Under the pieces are notes generated by a model. It had not been told where the DNA came from, made no database searches, and saw nothing but the letters and a program-made list of their open reading frames with translations. Of a DNA stretch of 64,000 bases, positions 34,617 through 45,100 are shown one piece after another. The translations under genes and the position numbers were made by a program. Every line of letters starts with the position of its first letter. Position 1 is the stretch's first letter. This DNA is from Nemophila menziesii (Eukaryota > Streptophyta > Magnoliopsida > Boraginales > Hydrophyllaceae): positions 4,744,544-4,808,543 of the forward strand of contig JARWIR010000042.1 in assembly GCA_029959085.1 (NCBI GenBank), written 5' to 3'.

Positions 34617-35090
34617 CTATGATGTAGATCTCGGTTTTGGGCGCTAGGCGGTCGACCGGAGCGCCTAGGCGGGATTACACGGGGCCTAGGCGGAATTATA
34701 CGGTTTTGAATCCCGATGTGTAATTTTGTATATTTATTAATATATATGTAGTAATTATAGCAATTTAACTATTTAAGTCATAAAATTCATCTAACAACAC
34801 TATAGTAAATATAAAATTACTAAAAATTGAGTTATAATATCAACTAAAGAATTCTCGAGAACAAGACAAATAACAAAAATGTCTATGCAGTCATGTTTTT
34901 CCATTAATCGACGCCTAGACGGCTATTTGTTGCCATTAATCGGTGCCTAGATGGGTTAGGCGCCTATTCCTCGGCGACTAAGGCGCTATACAAAAACACC
35001 TAGAATTTTAACTAGGCGTAAGCGGCTAAGGGGGGAGTTGACGCCTACGCGGCGCCTAGGCGCGTCTAGGCAAGGAGATCTACAGCATAG
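34617..35090. mobile_element. hAT-like element, 474 bp, rich in GCGCCTAGGCG
   Basis: Inverted ends CTATGATGTAGATCTC (left) and CTATGCTGTAGATCTC (right, reverse complement) match at 15 of 16. The flanks CCAATGGA (34609-34616) and CCAATGTA (35091-35098) form an imperfect 8-bp duplication. Both subterminal regions repeat GCCTAGGCG-type motifs in opposite orientation. No coding capacity. Confidence 0.7.
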
Positions 35091-35225
35091 CCAATGTATT
35101 GAGAAGACTAAAAGATGTCGTGGAAAATCAAGTTATCTTGGAATTAATGGTTGTCTTGAAAACTTGAAATGATTGGAGTCTTCCAAGATGACTACATTTA
35201 TTGATTGATTGAGTTTTGAAAACCT

Positions 35226-35336
35226 AGAAGAAGAAGAAGAAGAAGAAGAAGAAGAAGAAGAAGAAGAAGAAGAAGAAGAAGAAGAAGAAGAAGAAGAAGA
35301 AGAAGAAGAAGAAGAAGAAGAAGAAGAAGAAGAAGA
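35226..35336. repeat. (GAA)37 microsatellite
   Basis: A perfect GAA/TTC tract of about 111 bases, roughly 810 bases beyond the CYP90D1 stop codon. The long Glu and Ser frames over it are artefacts. Confidence 0.97.
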
Positions 35337-35814
35337 GAGATGTAAAAGATCAAGAGTAACGATCATATATGTTATCATTAAGATTAGCTACTTTGTTAAC
35401 CGTCCCAGTATTACGATCTCCATATTTTATACAAATATTAATACAAATTATACTTACATTTATCAAATACAAAGTCAATCTTAATTCTTAACAAAATTTT
35501 CAATATAAATAATATGGCAGGATACACTTGGGCCCTTTGAATATATTCATAATTATTATATATTACCTTAGTAAGTTATCAAAATACTATTTGACGTACA
35601 ATTACTTGATATAAATATATTTTTGAATTAGAAAATCTCTAATATATTTATATCTTCATTAGCATGAAAATTTATACATGTTCCTAATACAACAAATTTA
35701 AAATCGACAGAAAATTAAAGATACACTGCATTACATACTTGATAAAAAAAAATCAATAATACACTCCATTACATACTCGCTACATATTTTATGACCACGA
35801 TCAAGATTAATAAG
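35337..35814. other. AT-rich intergenic DNA
   Basis: No gene or element end found. Confidence 0.5.
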
Positions 35815-35828
35815 AACACCTACGGACA

Positions 35829-35971
35829 AACCATTGGTGCTAGCTCAATGGCCAAGACCTTATCTCTCATCTAGGAGGTATAGGGTTCAAATCCCCTTAA
35901 AGGGGGGTAAAGCAAGAGGTGCAAGGTAATAGTCATGGTGTGGTCTGGACACCCATATATATATAAAAAGA
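35829..35971 (+). mobile_element. Au-like SINE, internally deleted copy
   Basis: It has the A box TAGCTCAATGG, the B box GGTTCAAATCC, and the 3' domain AGTCATGGTGTGGTCTGGAC followed by ACCC, with the middle of the element missing relative to the 48217 copy. Direct repeats AACACCTACGGACA at 35815-35828 and 35972-35985 mark the insertion. Confidence 0.8.
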
Positions 35972-36017
35972 AACACCTACGGACACAAAAACTTATCCTT
36001 GGTCATGATTCATGTGA

Positions 36018-36023
36018 TTTATT
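36018..36023 (-). terminator. Candidate poly(A) signal of the CYP90D1-type gene
   Basis: AATAAA on the minus strand, 122 bases downstream of the stop codon. Suggestive only. Confidence 0.35.
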
Positions 36024-36144
36024 ACGCCATCACACAGAGAGAACAAAAATACTAAAGAGAAATTGATGGGTCCCTAAAGAAATATGCATCTATTTTGTGT
36101 ATATATTTTGTATTAATTAAGATGTTGAATGTTTGTTATATATT

Positions 36145-39100
36145 CTAACAACAAGGGTCTCTTCGTCTTTTGACCCAAATTGGCATATGTCTCTTCATTC
36201 TTACTGTCGGAAAGTTGACTACCGAGTCCTCTTCGGCCACCCACCTAATTAAGTATATAACAAAATCACAAAATATTAATATTTAAGATGATAAACCAAT
36301 TATTATACTAGCGTATAAATGTTTTGTGATATAAACTTAGAGATTAGCATAATAACAAATTATATTTTAAAAAAAGGAACGTAATCTTAGAAGACAACTA
36401 TATACTTCAGTTATAAAAAAGTTAACTCAGGAACCATAATTTACAAAATATTATTTTAAACAGAATCTCATCCCAGAGGGTCAGACCCCAAGATTGGTCT
36501 CCGGTGTGTAGAGAAGGGCTACAACAATCAACGGGAGGTTCGAGGCTGCAACCTCGAAAAAGAAAAAGAGATAATTTCTATTTCAGAAGAGTTTGAGAAG
36601 CGAATATTTAAATTTGAGATGGGCATGGAGAAAGTCCATTATTCTTAAATAATTTCGCTGAAAAAATCCTAACATTTTTTCACTGTTTTCCTGTATTCCG
36701 GGATTAGAAAAGCGGCTGCCAATCTCCAATCCTCCAAGTTTCCTCCCTGTCTGCCCCATCCATGAACGAGAGCTTTCATTGATGGAAGCTCGTGCATTTC
36801 TATTCTAGATTTGTTTTTTCTCAAAACAAATATTATTAACAAATATTTTTGGGGTGTGAGATTTATAGGGTACAGATGTTGTTATAAATAGTATTACCAA
36901 TATAAAAATCCACACCCTCGTGAAATTTATATCCCTGTAAAACTGCCACATTCCTAGATCCACAAAGTTTACACCTCAAGATTAGTTACTCCATTGATAG
37001 ATTAAATCAAAAACACTTTGTTCGTGAAAGTCATAGTAGTAATTGTTTAAAAATATTTTAAGCAAAAGAAACTAAACGTTTTAATACACTAAGTGACACT
37101 ATATCAAAACAGTTTGTTATACTAACGAATACTTTCTCCATTTTCAAAAGTTTGTCACGATTTTTTTTCCACACAAATTAAGAAATGTCATTTATTATTT
37201 ATTTGATTACTAAAATAACATCGTGTCTTGATATCGTGAATGTATGTTAGGAACCTAAGTTATAATATTTGATTAAGCGTATGAAACAATTTTTAGTATA
37301 AGGAACAACCTTTAAGAAATGGACGGAGTACATTTGAATTAATTGAAATTACCATGCATAGATTAGTTGTATTATACAAAATCTGATATATAACCAATCA
37401 CGTCTCTCGAGAAGGCCAAGATATTAAAAAATAGATCTAGAATTTTTCTTTCAAGGACATTAAATTGTTTTTTTTTTGGACATTCAGGAGATTAAAAGTT
37501 AGAATAGGCAAAATATATTTTTGAAGTAACAATCTAATCCATTGTTTGTATTGAAAAGAATTCAAGGATAATAACAATCATTCCTTGTTTGTATGGAAAA
37601 GAATTAGAGAGGAAAGTTTATTAAGGAATTCTTACAATCCTTTATGAGCCTATATATTCAATCTTTTTAATTCGGTGGGATTGGAAGGTAGGAGTTCTTT
37701 TATTACATTGTAATATCTAAATTATCCTTATTATTGCTTTACAAATATTTTAATAGGGGTATATAAGTCATTTAGTTATAAAAAGAATCCATTCCTTTCA
37801 TTATTCTTCTAATTTAAACACCGGATACCTATATTGTTTGGATTCAATTTACTAAAGGAAAGTATAAAACTCTTCCCTCTCCTTCTATATAATCCAAACA
37901 AAATTAAATACTCTCATTTCTATTTTTTTATTATACTCTTTTTTTTATCATTTACTAAAATATCCCTCCTTAATGCAAACATACCCATGTATCTCTAATT
38001 TTTGAAGTGGCATAGTTTAAAACAAAACATGTAATGTTAATTGTCCTCAATATTTCTCTCATAAAATTGTTGATTACCTGAATTGAGTGACAAAATGGTG
38101 TAAGAAAATAGAAGCTTCCAGCCTGGCCAAGTCAAGGCCTGGGCATAGTCTTTGTCCACCTCCAAATGGAGTGAAGCTGCAATTGCTCATCATGTCCTTA
38201 TCCTATGAGGACCCGTTTATATAAGTACTTTTTTTTTTGGGCGCATATAAGTACATATTCAAAGGACCAAAAAGTAAATAAAATAAAACAAACCAAAACT
38301 GGATTAGCAAAGAAGATCATATTCTTACTTGCCATCTCCATGGATTAAATTGATAAGGATCATCATATAACTTCTCATCAAGATGAACTGATCTAAAATA
38401 TGCTAAAACACACCATCCTTTTGGTATGAAATATCCTTTGATCACTATATCTCTCATCGCTTTTCTCATTACTCCCGTAATTATATTTCCCATTCTCAGC
38501 GTTTCAGTTATCACCTATTCAATCAAGCATTACCTGAATTAAAATAAAATAGAATAAAACTCTAAATCATTTTTATGATTTTGATGGTTAAAATATATAT
38601 ATATATATCATTAATCTATTGTGCTTTACAAACTTTGAAAGTTACAAAGTTAAAATATGAATTTTTATCCTAAACATACCAAATATTTTTATCAAGATGT
38701 CTACTTTACTTTTTACATATATTAAATATAATTATTAATTTCTATTATTAAATTATTTTTTATAAGTGTCTTAATATTATAAATATGTATTGAAAACATA
38801 AATTTTAATTTTTTCTGTAATTAAAAAAAGAAAAAAAAGGGCATGATAATTTAACTGATTTTTTTTTTGAAATTATATTTTTAATAAATACACAAACACT
38901 GTAAAAAAAAGGAAGTAATTAATATATCTAATTAAAAAAAACAATCTTCAATTATTTATTTTACTAAAAACCTATATAGATTTAATAAATTTAATATTTG
39001 TTAAAAATAATCTATATATCTTTCTATACCTAAACTATCATTATTTTTTTTATAATTTAATTCGACCTCCATCACCGAACACCGTTACACCGACCACTGT

Positions 39101-42100
39101 CGTCATCCTCACTACACAACCTCCGATTTTTTCTTTAAAAAAAAATTGACCACAACCATTGAACACCCCTGCAGCCACCACAACTGCCACAACCACCACC
39201 TCTTTCTTTCTTTTTTTAAATTCTTTTTACCATTGCCACCATCACCACCAATATCCCTTTATTTTTAAATTTCTGACACCACCATATCCGGACACTACTG
39301 CCGCAACCACCAACTCTTATTTTAAAGTAACAAATTATTTTTGCATACATGAATATCATTTTTCTGAACAAGGATTTTATTGTTTAAAACAACAAAATTT
39401 ATTGTTTGAACAATGAATTTTTTTTTGAACAATAAGTTTCATGTTCGAAACACGAATTTCATGTTCTATAGACAGTTGGCCAAATATCTGATCAGAAAAA
39501 AATCTAGTCAGGTTGTTGGCGGTGACAGGAGTGGCTGGCCAGCGGTGATGCCGACTATAAAAAAAACTTGTCAGAGGTGGTGGTGGTACAAGTTCCTGTA
39601 GTAGTGATCGGTGTTGGTGCCCATTTTAAAAAAAAAAAACTAGTTGAAGGTGGTAGTGGTGCAACAGTGGTCGGTGGTGTGATCCATTTTTTTTCAAAAA
39701 GAAAAAAACTAACTGGAGATAGTGGTGGTGGATGCATCCGTGGTCGGTGGTGGTGGATGCATCCGTGGTCGATGGTGGTGTTTGAATTTTTTTTTCGAAA
39801 ATAATGGTTGAAGATACTGCTGGAGGTTGCATCATTGGTCAAATTCTATTTCAAAAAAAAATATAGAATTTTATTGGTGAGGGGTGGTGACTAAAGATTG
39901 TAATAGAGTTGATTAAATTTAAATAATTTTTTTATACAGATGAATAAATAATATAATAATTAAAAAAAAAATTGTCAAAAGTTATGTTTAATAAAAAAAA
40001 TTATTGAATATTATTTTTAACAATTAAACTTTTTAATGAGTTGCCGGCTTTTAAAATATATCTCTATTATATAACAAAAAATTATGTATAAATAAAAATT
40101 TCTTAAACAATTTTGTAAATTACAAAGTTGAAATATATCCATTATGTAACAATAGAATCGGTATAATAAAAGAAAAAATATTATATCTATTATTAGATAA
40201 TCCAGTATTAATATTAACAATTATATAATGAAAGTATCTCATATTTTTATAGGACTAGCTTAATAGCCAGGACTTTGTCTCTCATCTAGGAGGTATAGGG
40301 TTTGAATCTTCTCAGTCTTGTTATTTCTTGAGCCCTTAAAAGAGGGTAATCAAGAGATGCAAGGTTAGTTCTGATTAAGTAGAAGTATACAATGCGTGTT
40401 ATATTTTCTATGAGAATAGTCGTGGTGCGCGTTAGTTGGCCTGGACACCCATATATTAAATATAAAAATAAAAAAATTTAAAAAAGATTATATAATGGAA
40501 GTATCTCATATTTTTAAACTCCCAAGATTAATTATAATAACTTCCTAATTCATATAATATCATATGTTTTGATGTTAAAATTTATAATCATATATATATA
40601 TATGATCGAACCATTTAGTATTAGATGTAAAAATGTATTTTACAATAAGTTATTCTAATTTTATTTATTTTATTTATTTTATTTAATAAAACATAATTAA
40701 ATATATTTGATGATTTTTTTTACTTAAAAGATTTATAATTAGTGGTGGACTACAACTATATTAGGACTATAAAAAAGAAAATCGTTTATCTAATATTGGA
40801 TGGTCCATTATAATTATTAGTCAATCAAACTATGACATCAACATCATCAAAAGCAGAGCCATGGATTTTTGTTAGGAAAAGTAAAACGTTCTAAATTTTT
40901 TTATCTGACTTATTTGCGCTACAAATTTATATATTATGTAAAAATTAAAAAACAGGTCCTTATATTATATAAAATTACACTATTTGTCCCTATAAAAATT
41001 TACTGTAAGCATCTATATTAATTTTTAAAAATTATTTACTATAAGTAACACTTATTTTACTATTATACACCAATATATAAATTAATAATTATAGGTCTAA
41101 TATATAAATTTTAAAAATTACGAAAACTAAAATGAATAATCTTAATAGTAGGAAGACGATAGGGTATAAATTTTTTAAAGGTAGTTTTTCTTTTAATGAT
41201 AATCTTTTTTTTTTGAAATGTTAAGAGAATGGCCATGGCCTCCCAACCTATATACATTAGTTATTATAATAATACCCCAAACTCTTAAACATAAATTGGG
41301 GAAAATTCTTTACAATTGTGGCCTGTAACTTTGGCACACTAATGAATTGAATTAATAAAAACTCTCTCTTTAACAAAGTTTAGAAATTCATATAAAAATG
41401 CTGTTAAATGGTAAAGAGATGAAAAATAACCTAAGGTTTTAATCAGAATGTTCAAATTACATGTTGTGAACGTGATGATCAAACAAACAATTTAATATTT
41501 TTATAATTTTTGAAAAGAGTTAATAAAGTTTCAAAAATTACGAATTCCGAGAGTTCTGGACACAAAATTTTGAACCTGAATAAATTTCCTCTTAGTGTTT
41601 TGAATTCCAAACTGAATTTTGTATTCCAAAAAATTTAAAACAAAAATTGAAATAGAATTTTCTATTTCTGGAAAAAAATTGAAAATTTCAGATTAACCCT
41701 TTCTCTAAATGTGTTACGGTCGATTTCTACCTCTACTTATCACCGTAAAAAAGCAAACCACTTACAGTGAAATATTAAAACAACTTACATTTTGTGTAAA
41801 TGGCAATGATAAGTAATCATTCCAACGCATTTGTTCTCCAAGCTTTTCTTTCTGTCTTTTTAATTTCAGATTTTCTTCCTGAAAATTAATAAAATTTAGA
41901 TAATGCTTGTAAATTAAATTTTATAATGATATTTGAATAGTTTGTAAATTTACCGTGAATTGATGAAGTACGAGTGGAGAATCTGAAAGGTATTTAATGG
42001 CAAGAGTCATAAGGAGAGGCACTGAATCCTCTCCTGGAATCATCATATCAATCATGTTATCAGATATCATATCTTCAGAAAGTTTTTCACTTGTATCACT

Positions 42101-45100
42101 CAACAAAACGTCCAAAATATCTATGGGAACTTTTGTTATATTGCCATCTTTTTTGTCTTTGATAATTTTATTAACTAACTGTACCATCTTCTTTTTAGCC
42201 TATAAAATAAAGTAATTTTTTATCGGATTAATTTAATCCAAAATTTAAAAATCTATATGTTCAGTAAATTATAAGATGATCTCAAATTGCTCTACCATCA
42301 TGTCAAAAAAAAAAAAAAAAATTGCTCTACCATCAATCATATGATACAAAAAAAACAATTAGGTTTCGGCCGTTGAATTTGAAAAAAAATCTTAAATTCA
42401 ACTAAAACATTCACATATTTCAAAAATACTAAAAGGTTGTTGGACTTTGTTATCTTTTTACGTTTAAATAAGTGTGAAGTAAAAAAATATGTAAAATAAA
42501 AAGTATAAAGTTTGAATTCTACTCTAAATTAATATAGGAAACCTAGTTTTGATTTATTTGAGAATATATCTAAGGAGTCATGTATATCCTTGTGAAATTA
42601 GTCGTGGTGCGTGAAAAAGGATCCGGATCACCCAGATATTAAAAAAAAAAGTTGTTTATGATAATTTTATGGTTAATATATCTGATCTGAAACGAACCCT
42701 TTGTATCGGGCTCTCTTCTCATTGTTTAAGTCTTTCGAATTCGTGTATTAAACTAGATTGAACTCGCTTTGTTTTATTAAAGTTACTCAACTATTTACTC
42801 TTTTAAATAGAAATGGCTTAAGAAGTTAAAGGACATGACGAGTTGAAGAAAGAAAGCGTGATGCATTATTTTTGCGGCAATTATTTATCTCATTTGGAGA
42901 GAAGGAACAAGTTTGCAATAGAAAATGTTACACCGACACGAGATGGATTATTCAAAAAATGGAATTTTAAAAGTTCTAAATTCTATTTACGTTGTATATG
43001 TATCATACTTTCGTACATTAATGATCCTCGAAGCATCACTAGAATATTATAAACATTCAGACTTAAATAGATATCATTATTGTATCGTGTAAGTATTATT
43101 GTTTTATTAATATAATCGTTGACCCAATTCAACAAAAAGAATATCGGTAGATGAAAATTTCTTAAATAATTATGTAACCATTTTCTATGTTTTAATATAA
43201 TATATCTTTAGATGAAAAAACAAACTAAAAGTATTAACTATAATATGAAGATCTATTTATTAAATTTCGTACCTCACCTACTAATGTTATAACAATTCAA
43301 TATAACATTGTGTTATATATTTAACTTTAGAAAAATTACTATTTAAAAAACTCAATTATTACCAAGTTGACATAAACTATTGATAAATAGCATCATTGGT
43401 GCCTATTTTATGTAAGATACCAAATATACGCGTCCCTGGCTTAATAAATATACGTCCTCGTGTTACTCCAAAACTAGAAAATGCAAACCTAGATATATAT
43501 AATTTGCTACTTAGCAGTTAGCATGATATAATTATAAGGATTAAGGACTAATGGTGCAAATATTCACATTTGCAATATCAACTTGCCTGTAGTGATCGAT
43601 GGAGTCTACTTCCGGGAAGATTTATAGGCAAAGACATAAGGCCCGCAATGAATTCTTGAAATTGTTTCTTTAGTAACTCCATTTCTTCACCAGGATCCAA
43701 ACTAATTAAAGCCTTGACCAATACTTGAAAAGCAATCTATAAAGCAAGATGAAATAATGAGTGGAATTTTACTGTGTCTCAAAACAAAACACACTAAACA
43801 TAATAATTATTATGACACTCATTTTTCAGACAAAAACATCATAGCAATGTGAAAATAATTATTAGTGCTTCTTTACTACTAGTAGATGATTTCTTCCTCT
43901 TCATACAAGAGTAAAAAGTAAAATGGACGGAGGGAGCTAGTATCATGATAAAATTAGATGTAAATTAGATTACATCACATCAATATTGATATTTTAATAC
44001 TCGTAGCTAATATAGTACTCATATTTTTGAGGGATAAATAATATTTTTACCGACTCTAACTAAATATATAATTTTAATATAAACATTATTGTTTCACTTT
44101 TTACCATGGTGGCCCCTACATATAGCCATATCCAATAAAACGTTAGACTAAGTCCAACAGCTCCTTACATTTTTAGCTACAATTGGGAGTCAAACACCTA
44201 TATTCTATCAAATGTTAACTTCTAAAAACAGTTTTACTCCAACGGCTCCCAATTTTCAGAATCCCTATTCAGATTTATTTCAATAAATTTATTAATATAT
44301 TAAAACTTTATTTAATTATTATTATATATCTAATTTTTAATTCATTAAAAGGATAGTCAAATTAATTTAAATTTATTATTAGTTATTATTAAATATTCAT
44401 AAATAAATATTTTAAAATAATAATATGTAATTTAAAATTATTTTATAAAATCAAATATATATATAAATTGACATTAAAAAATTTATTCAATTATCTTAAC
44501 TATAATTTTTTTTATAATAAAGTTTAGCTAAAATAAATATAAATTCAAAAAAACAAAGCATATTAGAATTATTGAATTTTAATTACTTATACAAAAGTTT
44601 AACAAAAAAAGAAAAGATATGAAAAAAGATAACTAGTATTATTGAAAGAAAAGAGGTAATAACAAAAAAAATATATGACCGAAAAAAATATGTTTGATAA
44701 AGTAAATTAGTAAGGACAAATACAATTAAAAATAATAAATAAACAATTGTTGACTTAACTTATTTTTTTTGTTACATAGGAGAGCCACTTTGGACTCGGA
44801 GTCATTGACTCGGTTCGACCTGCACCGCTAGATTGGATGACCAAGGTTCTGGCCAGTGAGCTAATCCCAACTGGTTAGACTTAACTTTTTACTACTATAA
44901 GCATAACTAAAAAAAGATTAAAAAAAAGAAAAAGAAAACAATTGTAGCAAATAAAGAGGTAGCAATCGCCACATGTGGCGATAAAAGCTATTGTGTAGTG
45001 ATGTATATAATTGGAGTTGATATTCTGAAGAGGCTGTTGGAGAGTATAAAATAGGTGAGTCAACCCCATATTATAGAAAAAACTATAACATGGAGTCTGT

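Noticed and set aside
35133..35484. Poly-Ser and poly-Glu frames
   Set aside because: Translations of the (GAA)37 tract.
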